Assembly (NCBI GenBank): GCA_024343425.1
Contig: BRLC01000001.1
Coordinates: 1 to 64,000 of the forward strand
DNA from: Rhizobiaceae bacterium MnEN-MB40S
GTDB taxonomy: Bacteria > Pseudomonadota > Alphaproteobacteria > Rhizobiales > Rhizobiaceae
DNA length: 64,000 nt
Reading direction: 5' to 3'
In this document: in pieces, positions 37,982-49,561 of the stretch
Position numbering within the stretch: position 1 is the first letter of the stretch
Layout of the letters: every line of letters begins with the position of its first letter
Notes under the pieces: generated by a model
The model's input: only the letters and a program-made list of their open reading frames with translations
Database searches by the model: none
Told to the model about the DNA's origin: nothing
Made by a program: the position numbers and the translations under genes

Positions 37982-38182
37982 AGGATGAACGAGGCGCTGC
38001 CTTAAAAATGTACGAAAATCCGGACATTTGATTGCGGTAGTGCTATATTTGAGAGTAAGACTGCACGGCGCAAGGTGGGGCGCCTGTACCGTGCGGTTCC
38101 TGAACGCGTAGTGACGCCACGACGATGCGGCCAGACCACGTCCGCTCCGTTGCTTCACATCCAGTCCTGTATCGGGGAGAAA

Positions 38183-39040
38183 ATGTCGGTGAGACACATC
38201 ATGAGGGGTACTATCGTCGCAGCAGGGCTGGCAGTCGCCGGCGTTCTCGGCGGTTGCCAGAGCGATCCTGACATCGACATCACAGCGCTCAGCTATGAAA
38301 TTGATCCGGCGGACGTGCTCTACAATCAGGCGCTGGCCAATATCGAGGCCGGCAAGCTCAAGGAAGCCTCCCGCAAGTTCGAAGCCATCGACAAGCAGCA
38401 TCCCTATTCGGAATTTGCCCGAAAGGCGATGGTTATGAATTCCTACGTCAACTACAAGATGGGGCGATACTCGGAATCGATCAACGCGGCTCGCCGCTAC
38501 ATCGGCCTCTATCCGAATTCGGAAGACACTGCCTACGCCTATTTCCTGATCGGCCTTTCCTACAACAAGCAGATTCCGCAGGTCACGCGCGACCAGAATA
38601 CGGCGCTGAGATCGATCCAGGCCTTCCGTGCGCTGATCGAGCGATTCCCGGATTCGGAATACGTGCCTGAGGCCGAGGAGAAGATCCGGTTTGCGCGCGA
38701 CCAGCTGGCCGGCAAGGAAATGCAGATCGGCCGGTACTACATGGAGCGCAAGGAATACGCAGCGGCGATCAACCGCTTCAAGGGCGTCGTCGAGGTCTAT
38801 CCCAACACGCCTCAGGTCGAGGAAGCACTGGCGCGGCTGGTTGAAGTCTACTTCACCATGGGTCTGGTCGAAAACGCCCAGGAAGCCGCGGCCGTTCTCG
38901 GACACAATTTCCCGGACAGCCAGTGGTACGCTGATTCCTACAAGCTGCTTCAGACCGAAGGGCTTGAACCGCGCGAGAACAAGGGATCCTGGCTGGCCAG
39001 GGTCGGCACCCTCGTCGTCGGTTCGGATGACGACAGTTAG
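38183..39040 (+). CDS. bamD: Outer membrane assembly lipoprotein BamD
   Basis: A 285-residue lipoprotein of the BAM complex that inserts beta-barrel proteins into the outer membrane. The lipobox is LGGC with Cys25. The mature part is built of TPR repeats (YNQALANIEAGKLKEASRKFEAIDKQHPYSEFA; YSESINAARRYIGLYPNS). The start ATG 38183 gives a proper signal sequence. It lies between lpxC and recN, an order common in Rhizobiales. Confidence 0.95.
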   Translation: MSVRHIMRGTIVAAGLAVAGVLGGCQSDPDIDITALSYEIDPADVLYNQALANIEAGKLKEASRKFEAIDKQHPYSEFARKAMVMNSYVNYKMGRYSESINAARRYIGLYPNSEDTAYAYFLIGLSYNKQIPQVTRDQNTALRSIQAFRALIERFPDSEYVPEAEEKIRFARDQLAGKEMQIGRYYMERKEYAAAINRFKGVVEVYPNTPQVEEALARLVEVYFTMGLVENAQEAAAVLGHNFPDSQWYADSYKLLQTEGLEPRENKGSWLARVGTLVVGSDDDS

Positions 39041-39048
39041 AACGCTGT

Positions 39049-40716
39049 ATGCTCTCGCAACTCTCGATCCGGGATATCGTTCTGATAGACCGGCTCGATC
39101 TCGGATTTGAGCGAGGCCTTTCTGTTCTGACCGGCGAAACCGGCGCAGGCAAATCCATTCTTCTCGACAGTCTTTCGCTGGCGCTTGGCGCGCGCGGCGA
39201 CGGCGGTCTCGTGCGCCATGACGAGGAGCGCGGTCAGGTCACCGCGGTGTTCGACGTTCCGGCGGATCATCCGGCGCGCCTGCTGATCCGCGAAAACGGC
39301 CTGGACGACGATGGCGACATCATTCTCAGGCGCGCCCAGACGGCCGACGGACGCACGAAGGTTTTTATCAACGATCAACCGGCCAGCGTCGGCCTGATGC
39401 GCGATGTCGGTCGCACGCTGGTCGAAATCCACGGTCAGCACGACGACCGCGCCCTGGTCGATCCCAACGCGCACCGCCGTCTTCTCGATGCTTTCGGCGG
39501 ACTTCAGGAACAGGTCTCTGCCGTTACAGCGCTGCACCAGGCTTGGCGCAAGGCGGAAAAGACGCTGGTCGAGCATCGGGAAAAGGTCGAGGCCGCCGCG
39601 CGCGAGGCCGATTACCTGCGATCCTCGGTGGATGAACTGGAGCAGCTTGCGCCGGTGGACGGCGAGGAAGATGATCTGGCCGAGCGACGGGCGCGGATGA
39701 TGAAGGCGGAAAAGATCGCCGCGGACATCAACGAGGCCAACGAGATCATGACGGGCCATGGATCGCCTGTGCCTGTCCTGAGTTCGCTTGTCCGGCGGCT
39801 CGAACGCAAGTCATCCGAAGTGCCCGGCCTGCTCGACGATATCGTCAACGCGCTGGACGGCGCTCTCAACAACCTCGGCGACGCCCAGACGGCGATCGAC
39901 AGGGCGATGCGGGACGCCGAGTTCGATCCGCATGAACTGGAAGCCTGCGAGGAACGCCTGTTTGCGTTGCGGGCGGCGTCGCGCAAATATTCGGTGCCGG
40001 TCAGCGAACTGCCGGCGCTTGCGGAGCGGATGGTCTCTGACCTTGCGGAACTCGACGCCGGCGAAGAGATGTTGGCGCAATTGTCGGTCCGGGTTTCTGA
40101 AGCGCGCAAGGACTACGAGGCTGCAGCCGGGTCGCTTTCCGAAAAACGCCATAGCGCCGCAATCGCCTTGTCCGAAGCCGTCATGGCCGAGCTGCCTGCG
40201 CTGAAACTGGAGCGGGCGCGATTCTTCGTCGATGTCGACAGCCACATGGCGCGCGCCGGTCCGGACGGGATCGACCAGGTTTCCTTTCAGGTCCAGACCA
40301 ATCCAGGCGCTCGGCCGGGTCCGATCCTGAAAGTCGCCTCGGGCGGCGAACTGTCGCGTTTCTTGCTGGCGCTCAAGGTTGCGCTTGCCGACAAGGGATC
40401 CGCGCCGACGCTGATCTTCGACGAGATCGACACCGGCGTTGGCGGCGCCGTCGCAGACGCCATCGGCAAACGGTTGAAGCGGTTGTCCGAAACCGTGCAG
40501 GTGCTCTCGGTCACCCATGCGCCCCAGGTGGCGGCGCGGGCCAATTCGCATTTCCTGATCGCCAAGGGAGACGCCGGCGACGCTTCGGTGACGACCAAGG
40601 TCCGGGTCATGGACGAGGAGGCCCGCAGGGAAGAAATCGCGCGGATGCTGGCCGGCGCCACGATCACCGAAGAAGCGCGCGCCGCCGCCGGGCGATTGCT
40701 TGCCGAAAGCGCGTAA
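39049..40716 (+). CDS. recN: DNA repair protein RecN
   Basis: A 555-residue SMC-like ATPase for double-strand break repair. The N-terminal Walker A is VLTGETGAGKSILLDSL, the central part is a coiled coil with a hinge-like interruption, and the C-terminal signature and Walker B are VASGGELSRFLLALK and PTLIFDEIDTGVGG, followed by VLSVTHAPQVAARA. It starts 8 bp after bamD. No LexA box was recognised upstream. Confidence 0.96.
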   Translation: MLSQLSIRDIVLIDRLDLGFERGLSVLTGETGAGKSILLDSLSLALGARGDGGLVRHDEERGQVTAVFDVPADHPARLLIRENGLDDDGDIILRRAQTADGRTKVFINDQPASVGLMRDVGRTLVEIHGQHDDRALVDPNAHRRLLDAFGGLQEQVSAVTALHQAWRKAEKTLVEHREKVEAAAREADYLRSSVDELEQLAPVDGEEDDLAERRARMMKAEKIAADINEANEIMTGHGSPVPVLSSLVRRLERKSSEVPGLLDDIVNALDGALNNLGDAQTAIDRAMRDAEFDPHELEACEERLFALRAASRKYSVPVSELPALAERMVSDLAELDAGEEMLAQLSVRVSEARKDYEAAAGSLSEKRHSAAIALSEAVMAELPALKLERARFFVDVDSHMARAGPDGIDQVSFQVQTNPGARPGPILKVASGGELSRFLLALKVALADKGSAPTLIFDEIDTGVGGAVADAIGKRLKRLSETVQVLSVTHAPQVAARANSHFLIAKGDAGDASVTTKVRVMDEEARREEIARMLAGATITEEARAAAGRLLAESA

Positions 40717-40829
40717 TTGGGGATCGCAGTGTTTGCCCGATCAGCGCGTGACGAGAAAATGCACGTCGTTTGATATCAACTCGGAATGCGTGAGCGCAGG
40801 CAGTTTCCAGACCCGTCTCCGTGGATTAA

Positions 40830-42995
<2,166 letters not shown>

Positions 42996-43001
42996 TTCTA
43001 T

Positions 43002-43020
43002 GCATCACGCGCGGTGATGC
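43002..43020. repeat. Inverted repeat after ligA
   Basis: GCATCAC (43002-43008) and GTGATGC (43014-43020) are perfect arms with a 5-nt loop, a few bases after the ligA stop. There is no T tract, so it may be a weak terminator or a stability element. Confidence 0.4.
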
Positions 43021-43143
43021 GTCGATGACAATGTCTGCTATGTCAGTGTTGCATGGCTGACCCGCCTTGCAATCTGAGGGTGACGCTCGTATCCGTTTGG
43101 ATTGATATCGCCGTTTCCGCCGGCGTGTTCCAGGCGAGGATCC

Positions 43144-43872
43144 ATGACAGACGCAGACCGGGCAGATTTCCTTCAGGGCATGAAGGACTGTGTTCCCATT
43201 GTCCTGGGATCCGGCGCTTTCGGCGTTCTGTTCGGCGCGCTCGCCGTTGATAACGGCATGAGCATGTACCAGGCGGTGCTGATGAGCGCGACTATCTATG
43301 CCGGCGCCAGCCAGATGGTTGGCATCGATCTTTTCGGCTCGAATGTTGCGCCCTGGCTGATCGTCCTTTCCATTTTCGCCGTCAACTTCCGGCACGTGCT
43401 CTATTCGGCGACCATCGGGCCAAGGCTCAAGTCCTTCAGCTTCGCAAAGAAGGCGCTGGCGTTTTTCCTGCTGGTCGATCCCCAGTTCGCCGAATCCGAG
43501 AGACGCGCCGAGCGCGGCAAGCCAATCAGCTTTTCCTGGTATCTGGGCATGGCCATTCCAACCTATTGCTGCTGGGTGACGGAGGCCGCCATCGGCGCCT
43601 ATTTCGGAAAGTTCATCGGCGATCCGACGGCCTATGGCCTCGACTTTCTTTTGCCCGCCTATTTTCTCGGACTTGTCATTGGCTTTCGCAGACGCCGCAA
43701 CTGGCTTCCGGTCGTTTTGACGAGCGGCGTGATCTCGGTCATCGCCTACAAGACGGTTGGTTCGCCCTGGCACGTCAGCATTGGCGCCGTGGCCGGCGTG
43801 CTGCTTGCGGCGATCATGGTCAAACCGGCCTCGTCGGAACCGGTTGCGGATTACGAAGCGGGGGATGCGTGA
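43144..43872 (+). CDS. azlC: AzlC-family branched-chain amino acid exporter subunit
   Basis: A 242-residue inner-membrane protein with about five to six helices. Family pattern: KDCVPIVLGSGAFGVLFGALA, YAGASQMVGIDLF, AVNFRHVLYSATIGP and VDPQFAES. With AzlD it forms an exporter for branched-chain amino acids and related compounds. The start ATG 43144 gives a normal N terminus. It overlaps azlD by one base (TGATG). Confidence 0.92.
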   Translation: MTDADRADFLQGMKDCVPIVLGSGAFGVLFGALAVDNGMSMYQAVLMSATIYAGASQMVGIDLFGSNVAPWLIVLSIFAVNFRHVLYSATIGPRLKSFSFAKKALAFFLLVDPQFAESERRAERGKPISFSWYLGMAIPTYCCWVTEAAIGAYFGKFIGDPTAYGLDFLLPAYFLGLVIGFRRRRNWLPVVLTSGVISVIAYKTVGSPWHVSIGAVAGVLLAAIMVKPASSEPVADYEAGDA

Positions 43873-44180
43873 TGGAAACAGCATCCTCCGAAATCACCTG
43901 GATCATCATCGCCGGCGCGATTCTTACCTACATGGCCCGGTTCGGCGGCCACGTCGTGCTCTCGCGCTTCAAGTCCGTGCCGCCGCGCGTTCTTGCAGCG
44001 CTCGACGCGGTGCCGGCCGCCGTCATGACGACGCTGTTTGCGCCGGTAGCGCTGACCAATGGCTGGCCCGAGGCGATCGCGATGGGTCTGGTGTTGCTGG
44101 TCGGACTGCGCTTCAACATGACCGCGATGTTGGTCACCGCCTGTGTCAGCATCGTCGCGCTGCGCCATCTCTTCGGCTGA
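43872..44180 (+). CDS. azlD: AzlD-family exporter subunit
   Basis: A 102-residue membrane protein with about three to four helices (ITWIIIAGAILTYMARFGG; DAVPAAVMTTLFAPVAL; TAMLVTACVSIVALRHLFG). It partners AzlC and is coupled to it by a one-base overlap. The small size and AARFGG-like N-terminal motif are typical of AzlD/DUF931. Confidence 0.9.
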   Translation: METASSEITWIIIAGAILTYMARFGGHVVLSRFKSVPPRVLAALDAVPAAVMTTLFAPVALTNGWPEAIAMGLVLLVGLRFNMTAMLVTACVSIVALRHLFG

Positions 44181-44181
44181 C

Positions 44182-44598
44182 CTAGGTCAGTTTGTGACCA
44201 TCCAGTTTCAATGACTGTCGAATCCAGTCAGCCAGCTGCGCCACGTCGAAATCGTCATCTCCGTGGATCTCCCAATACCGTGTGTCGCCGACTTTCGAGG
44301 CTTTCGGCGGCATCGGATCGAGTAACGCGCCGGACAGGAACGTGATCTGCACATATTTCCTGTAGCAATACATGGCGAGAAACCATCCGTCCTCCTTGCC
44401 ATAGAACGGCGTATTCCACCGGACCTGTTTGCGCACGTCTGGAAACACCTTTTCGACAACGGCGTCGATCCGTTCGCCAACCGCGCTTTTCCACTCCGGC
44501 ATGGCTGCGATATAGGCCTGCACGACTTCGTCGCCGTCACCCTTTTCAATATAGGGATTGCCGCAAGAAGAGAGCCTGGGTTTGTCCGTATCCGTCAT
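44182..44598 (-). CDS. DUF1801-family protein
   Basis: A 138-residue YdhG/DUF1801-like protein. Family markers: WKSAVGERIDAVVEKVFPDVRKQVRWNTPFYG, then a beta-rich C-terminal half with YVQITFLSGALLDPMPP. The biochemical role of the family is not established. It overlaps the aminopeptidase gene start-to-stop (ATGA) and is its last cotranscribed partner. Confidence 0.82.
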   Translation of the reverse strand: MTDTDKPRLSSCGNPYIEKGDGDEVVQAYIAAMPEWKSAVGERIDAVVEKVFPDVRKQVRWNTPFYGKEDGWFLAMYCYRKYVQITFLSGALLDPMPPKASKVGDTRYWEIHGDDDFDVAQLADWIRQSLKLDGHKLT

Positions 44599-46439
44599 GA
44601 CGCATTCTGGCCAATGGGTTCTGTCGCCTGGATCAGCCAGTCGCGATCCTCTTCGCTTTCGATGAGCGGCGCGAGTTCATCGCGGACCCGCGCATGATAG
44701 GCGTTCAGCCATTGCAGTTCGGCCCTGTCCAAAAGGTCGGGGAGGATGAGACGGCGATCAATCGGGCAGAGCGTGAGGGTTTCGAAGCCAAGCATGGGCT
44801 TGTCTCCCCCTTCGATCGATTGCGGTTCGTGGACCAGAACCAGGTTCTCGATGCGAATGCCGAAGGCGCCGTCGCGATAGTATCCGGGCTCGTTGGAGAT
44901 CACCATGCCGGGTTCGAGCGACTGCATGCCGCGGCGCGAAATGCTCTGCGGGCCTTCATGCACCGAGAGATAGGAGCCGACCCCGTGTCCGGTGCCATGG
45001 GCGTAGTCGCCGCCCGCTTTCCAGAGCGCGATGCGGGCGAATGCGTCGATGTCGACGCCGCGGGTGTTTTCCGGAAACCGGAGCAGCGTGATGGAGATCA
45101 TGCCCTTGAGGACAAGTGTGAACCAGCGCTTTTCTTCCTCGCCCACAGCGCCGATCGCAACCGTGCGGGTGATATCCGTCGTGCCGTCGACATACTGGCC
45201 GCCGGAATCGACCAGATAGAGCTGTCCCGGCTCCAGTGTCCGGTTCGTCGTCGTCGTGACCCGGTAGTGGATGATCGCGCCGTCTGGTCCGGCGCCGGAT
45301 ATCGTATCGAAGGAGATGTCCTTCAACGGCGCCTGCATGCGTTCGCCCGTCGTGCGACGGGCCTTCTCGAGCGCCTTGACCGCGCTGATCTCGTCAACCG
45401 AGCCTGGCTGCTGGCGGTCGAGCCAGGCAAGAAACGCCGTCATGGCGGCGCCGTCGCGCCTGTGCGCCGCGCGACTCCCCTTGATCTCGGTTTCGTTCTT
45501 GATGGCTCTGGGGAGCCGCGCCGGATCGGGATGTTCGACAAGCTTGCCACCGCCGTCAGCGATCAGGCTGGCGATTTGAGAGGAAGCAAGCGCCGGATCG
45601 AGCATGATGGCGCAATTGCGTGAAGCCAGATCGGCTATCGCGTCCGCGAATGCGTCCGGATCGCGAGTATCCGCGAGCTGGGTCAGATAGGCCCTGGTCT
45701 TGCGGTCGAGCTTGCCCTCGTCGATGAAGATCGCGGCGGTTTCATCCTTTTCGATGATGGCAAAGGCGAGGGGATGCGGCGTATGCGGCACATCCTGTCC
45801 GCGGATATTGAACGCCCAGGCGACGGAAGAGGGGTCGGTCAGGATGCAGGCGTCGGCTTTCGCCTTTGATATGGCCTCGCGAATGGCGGCCAGCTTTTCT
45901 TTCGGCGGCGCGCCGGCGTATTCCAGCGGCTGGATCGAAACCTTGCCGGAAGGCGCCGCCGGCCGGTCCAGCCAGATGCGATCGACCGGGTTGGCGGGCA
46001 GACGGACGAGCGTTGCGCCGATTTCGCCTGCGGTCTTCTCGAGCGCCTTTATCTCGGCAATGGTGTGCAGCCAGGGATCCACGCCGATGCGAAGGCCTTG
46101 ATGGCCATTGAGCTTCAGCCATTTGGACGGCGGATTTTCGACAAGATCTTCCGGAGTAAACACCTCGGTATCAACCTGATCCGATACCTGCGAGCGGTAG
46201 CGGCCGTCCACGAAGACATGGGCGGTCTTGCGCATGACAAGGGCGACGCCCGCCGAACCGGTGAACCCGGTCAGCCAGGCAAGCCGCGCTTCGGAGTCAG
46301 GAATGTATTCGCCCTGGAAAGCGTCCGACCGCGGAACCAGAAACGCGTCGATTTCAAGTTCGTCGAACAGGCTGCGCAACGCCTCGACGCGTTCTTTTCC
46401 CTTGTCCGGCGCGGCCGAGGTTTCGAATTCCTGGAACAT
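44595..46439 (-). CDS. Aminopeptidase P family metallopeptidase (Xaa-Pro)
   Basis: A 614-residue enzyme of the M24B family that removes N-terminal residues preceding proline. It has the two creatinase-like N-terminal domains and a C-terminal pita-bread domain. Metal-ligand motifs: YLVDSGGQYVDGTTDITRT (two Asp), HGTGHGVGSYLSVHEGP (His), NEPGYYRDGAFGIRIEN (two Glu). Its length matches the long three-domain form shared with eukaryotes. It overlaps the DUF1801 gene. Confidence 0.94.
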   Translation of the reverse strand: MFQEFETSAAPDKGKERVEALRSLFDELEIDAFLVPRSDAFQGEYIPDSEARLAWLTGFTGSAGVALVMRKTAHVFVDGRYRSQVSDQVDTEVFTPEDLVENPPSKWLKLNGHQGLRIGVDPWLHTIAEIKALEKTAGEIGATLVRLPANPVDRIWLDRPAAPSGKVSIQPLEYAGAPPKEKLAAIREAISKAKADACILTDPSSVAWAFNIRGQDVPHTPHPLAFAIIEKDETAAIFIDEGKLDRKTRAYLTQLADTRDPDAFADAIADLASRNCAIMLDPALASSQIASLIADGGGKLVEHPDPARLPRAIKNETEIKGSRAAHRRDGAAMTAFLAWLDRQQPGSVDEISAVKALEKARRTTGERMQAPLKDISFDTISGAGPDGAIIHYRVTTTTNRTLEPGQLYLVDSGGQYVDGTTDITRTVAIGAVGEEEKRWFTLVLKGMISITLLRFPENTRGVDIDAFARIALWKAGGDYAHGTGHGVGSYLSVHEGPQSISRRGMQSLEPGMVISNEPGYYRDGAFGIRIENLVLVHEPQSIEGGDKPMLGFETLTLCPIDRRLILPDLLDRAELQWLNAYHARVRDELAPLIESEEDRDWLIQATEPIGQNAS

Positions 46440-46621
46440 TCAACACTCTTCTGCTGTTATTTTGGCTGTTTTTGCCTATTTAATTCGCAGCTGCAGCATA
46501 ATTGTTCGCATATGCAACATTTGCACGGCTACCATGCGTTTCCCCGTCTAACAGGCGTTTGCGGCAGGGAGTATATACGGGACAACACAGTTCGACACCA
46601 ATTCCTGAAAGGAATAATCCC

Positions 46622-46795
46622 ATGTCCAGTTCGTTTTTCCGCAGTGCATTCGACCGTATTGCAGCCGCTCGCGAAAAGCAGGCTCGCCGCTATGTCAACA
46701 GCGTGCTGATGACCATGGACGACGAAACGCTCAAGAGCCTCGGCCACAGCCGCGAAGAACTTCGCCGCTCCGGTTACTCCGCTCTGCCGTTCTGA
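46622..46795 (+). CDS. Small DUF1127-type protein
   Basis: A 57-residue basic protein: SSFFRSAFDRIAAAREKQARRYVNSVLMTMDDETLKSLGHSREELRRSGY. This is the DUF1127 pattern (a helix, then LxxLGxxREEI-like). Some alphaproteobacterial DUF1127 proteins bind RNA or affect RNA turnover; this one is not characterised. The start ATG 46622 follows GAAAGGAATAAT. It is transcribed alone, divergent from the aminopeptidase. Confidence 0.82.
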   Translation: MSSSFFRSAFDRIAAAREKQARRYVNSVLMTMDDETLKSLGHSREELRRSGYSALPF

Positions 46796-46800
46796 ACACA

Positions 46801-47691
46801 TTAACTTCTATTGGCGGACAGGTGCAGGGTGACCCACCCTCCGCGCCACAGAGTATGGCGATGATAAAGTCCCTGGCCAGCGAAAGCGGCCAGGACTTTC
46901 CATCTCTGGCTCGCCAGTATTCCTGAAAGCACAACAATGCCGCCGGGCGCCAAATGCCTGGCGATCGAAGGCGCCATCTTCATCAAGGGACGCGCCAGAA
47001 TGTTGGCGACGATCAGGTCGAACGGGCCTTTCCTCTCGAAAATCGCCGAATGAAACCCTGCGGCGGTTTCGAACGCAATCGCTGACGCCGTTTCATTCAG
47101 TCTGCTGTTGCGACGGGCGACCGCCACAGCCACCGGATCGATATCGGTGGCGAGAATGTCGGACAGCCCCTGTCTGGCGAGCGCAATGGCCAGAACGCCG
47201 CTTCCCGTACCCAGATCCAGCGCATTGGAGAACTGACGCGCTTTCGCAAGTCTGCCGATCATCTCCAGGCAGCCGGCCGTCGTTCCGTGATGACCGGTTC
47301 CGAACGCCTGGCCGGCCTCGATCTCGATCGCCAGTTCATGCGCTTGCGCCGCCCTGCGATCATGCGAGCCGAAGACAACGAACCGCCCGGCGCGCACCGG
47401 CTTCAAACCCTCCAGCGAGCGGCTGACCCAGTCGACGTCGGGCAGGGTTTCCGTTTCCACGACACTGTCGGGGAATGCACTTGCCAGTTGCGCCTGCATG
47501 ACGGCGCGGACGTCGTCGACGTCGGCTTCATTCACATAGACTGATGTTTCCCAGAGGTCCTGTGTCTCGTCCACTTCCATCGTGGCGAGCGGCAGGCCTT
47601 CTTCCTCCATCCAGTCGGCCAGGAGGTCCATGGCGCTGTTGCAGTCGCTTTCGCTGCCGCGGATGAAAAGGCGAAGCTGGCTCAATGTCAT
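46801..47691 (-). CDS. prmA: Ribosomal protein L11 methyltransferase PrmA
   Basis: A 296-residue SAM enzyme that trimethylates ribosomal protein L11. Motifs: AFGTGHHGTTAGCLEM, LDLGTGSGVLAIAL (SAM), ATDIDPVAVAVA and FDLIVANILARPL, then GGIVVLSGI. It overlaps the antiporter gene by four bases (ATGA), so they are cotranscribed. Confidence 0.95.
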   Translation of the reverse strand: MTLSQLRLFIRGSESDCNSAMDLLADWMEEEGLPLATMEVDETQDLWETSVYVNEADVDDVRAVMQAQLASAFPDSVVETETLPDVDWVSRSLEGLKPVRAGRFVVFGSHDRRAAQAHELAIEIEAGQAFGTGHHGTTAGCLEMIGRLAKARQFSNALDLGTGSGVLAIALARQGLSDILATDIDPVAVAVARRNSRLNETASAIAFETAAGFHSAIFERKGPFDLIVANILARPLMKMAPSIARHLAPGGIVVLSGILASQRWKVLAAFAGQGLYHRHTLWRGGWVTLHLSANRS

Positions 47692-49481
47692 GTGTCTCCC
47701 TGGGGCTTTGGACCATAGCTCAGTATGCGGTCATTGGCGGCCGGTTCGGAGGAGGCGGTTGTCGCGAAAACCAGCCGGCCGTTGGGCTTGATCCAAAGCA
47801 GCACAATGTTCTCTTCCGAACGGCTCTCGCGATAGTTCTCGATGGTGAAGTCTTCGGTCAGCCTTGTGAGACGGAAGTCCCACCCCTCCAGTTCCTTCAT
47901 GGCGAGGTCATGGTGGGTGAGCGGCGGATCGGAGAGCGGACGGCCGCCGAGCGTAAACGTCACGGCCTTGCGTTTTGAACTCCCATTGTCCGGCGCGATC
48001 TGAAACACATGGGAACGCCCGAGCTCCGGTCCGAAATTCGTGCAGACCAGCGTGTTGTAGGCGTCGTTGTCGGAGATGGCCATCAGCGCGGAGTAGTCAT
48101 GGAACTGGACCGTGTGATGCGCGTCCTCCGACAGGATCTCCCCGAAATAGATCGGGACATTGGCGAACCGGGCCTCTTTCAGATGGTTCCAGTTCCGGTC
48201 GGCGATCAGCACCGGGATTTCGAGATCCTTGAGAACGGTGGCCAGTTTCCGCGCCCATGTCGAACCGCCTACGATGAGCAACCCCGGAACGCCCCTGGAT
48301 TTCAGCCCCAGCAGGCCAGCCAGAGGCGACAGGGAAAATCCGTGAAGGATGATGGACAGGATCACGACGGCGAAGGTGACGGCGACCATTCTTGAGCCGT
48401 CCTCCACGCCCATTGTTCCGAGCGCCGAACCGAACAGGCCTGACACGGCGACCGCGACGATGCCGCGCGGCGCGATCCAGCCCGTCAGCAGGCGTTCCTG
48501 CCAGCTGAGGCCGGTTCCGATGGTCGCAATGAAAATGGCGATCGGACGAATGACGAAGAGAAGCGCCGCCACGAAGGCGAACACCCGCCAGTCCAGCGAC
48601 GCGATGTCGTCCATCGTCAGCGACGCAGTCAGGAGGATGAAGACGCCGGAGACAAGCAGAACGGTGATCGTTTCCTTGAACCGGCGGATTTCGACCAGGC
48701 TGGCGATCCGTGTGTTGGCAATGGCGACGCCCATGATCGTGACCGTCAGAAGGCCGGCTTCCTCCAGGATCATGTTCGTAACGGCATAGGCGAGCAGCAC
48801 GGCGACAAGGAGGATCGGCGCTTTCAGGAATTCGGCGACGTAGCCGCGGATGAAGGCCCACTGCAGAAAGCGGGCGACAAGCCACCCGCCGCCCACCGCG
48901 ACGATCAGGGCAAGCGGCACAGTCACCGCGAGATCCGATGCCTCATGGCCGCCATGCAGGATCAGGAACACTTCGAACGTCAGCACGGCGGCCAGCGCTC
49001 CGATCGGGTCATTGACAATCGATTCCCATCGCAGAAGCGACGCCGTCCGCGACGACAGCCGCGCCTGTCGCAGCAACGGCGCAATGACAGTCGGTCCCGT
49101 GACGATCAGGATTGCGCCGAGCACGGCTGCGGTCGGCCAGGAAAGACCGGCGATAGAGTGACCGGCCAGAAGTGACATGATCCAGACCAGCGGTCCGCTG
49201 ATGAGGATGATGCGGCGAACGGCCGTCGATGTTTCGCGAATTTCACGGAAATTCAGCGTCAAACCGCCTTCGAAGAGGATGATCGCCACGGCGAGTCCCA
49301 CCAGCGGCTGGTAAACGTCGCCGAAATCCTGCGCGGGATTGATGAAGCCCGTTATCGGACCTGCGACAAAGCCGGCGATCAGAAGCAGGACGATGGAGGG
49401 AAGCCGCAAACGCCACGCAAGCCATTGCGCGGCAATGCCGGCCGTGCCGATCAGCGCGATTTTCAATGACAGGTCGTGCAT
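47688..49481 (-). CDS. CPA-family cation/proton antiporter with TrkA-N domain
   Basis: A 597-residue antiporter. The N-terminal part has about twelve helices, including RLPSIVLLLIAGFVAGP, NDPIGALAAVLTFEVFL (the ND acidic pair typical of CPA1) and WIAPRGIVAVAVSGLFG. A C-terminal RCK/TrkA-N Rossmann domain begins VPGLLIVGGSTWARKLATVLKD and should bind NAD(H). It probably exchanges Na+ or K+ for protons, controlled by nucleotide binding. It is followed directly by prmA. Confidence 0.92.
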   Translation of the reverse strand: MHDLSLKIALIGTAGIAAQWLAWRLRLPSIVLLLIAGFVAGPITGFINPAQDFGDVYQPLVGLAVAIILFEGGLTLNFREIRETSTAVRRIILISGPLVWIMSLLAGHSIAGLSWPTAAVLGAILIVTGPTVIAPLLRQARLSSRTASLLRWESIVNDPIGALAAVLTFEVFLILHGGHEASDLAVTVPLALIVAVGGGWLVARFLQWAFIRGYVAEFLKAPILLVAVLLAYAVTNMILEEAGLLTVTIMGVAIANTRIASLVEIRRFKETITVLLVSGVFILLTASLTMDDIASLDWRVFAFVAALLFVIRPIAIFIATIGTGLSWQERLLTGWIAPRGIVAVAVSGLFGSALGTMGVEDGSRMVAVTFAVVILSIILHGFSLSPLAGLLGLKSRGVPGLLIVGGSTWARKLATVLKDLEIPVLIADRNWNHLKEARFANVPIYFGEILSEDAHHTVQFHDYSALMAISDNDAYNTLVCTNFGPELGRSHVFQIAPDNGSSKRKAVTFTLGGRPLSDPPLTHHDLAMKELEGWDFRLTRLTEDFTIENYRESRSEENIVLLWIKPNGRLVFATTASSEPAANDRILSYGPKPQGDT

Positions 49482-49561
49482 CGGGAAGGGTCCGGGGTTC
49501 GCAAGCCTCCCAGATGTAGAGGATCAGACGGTGAAAGGAAACTCCCGCCTTGCAGTCTGAT

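Noticed and set aside
38028..38049. TTGATT and TATATT as a promoter for bamD
   Set aside because: The spacer is only 10 bp, too short for a normal sigma-70 promoter.
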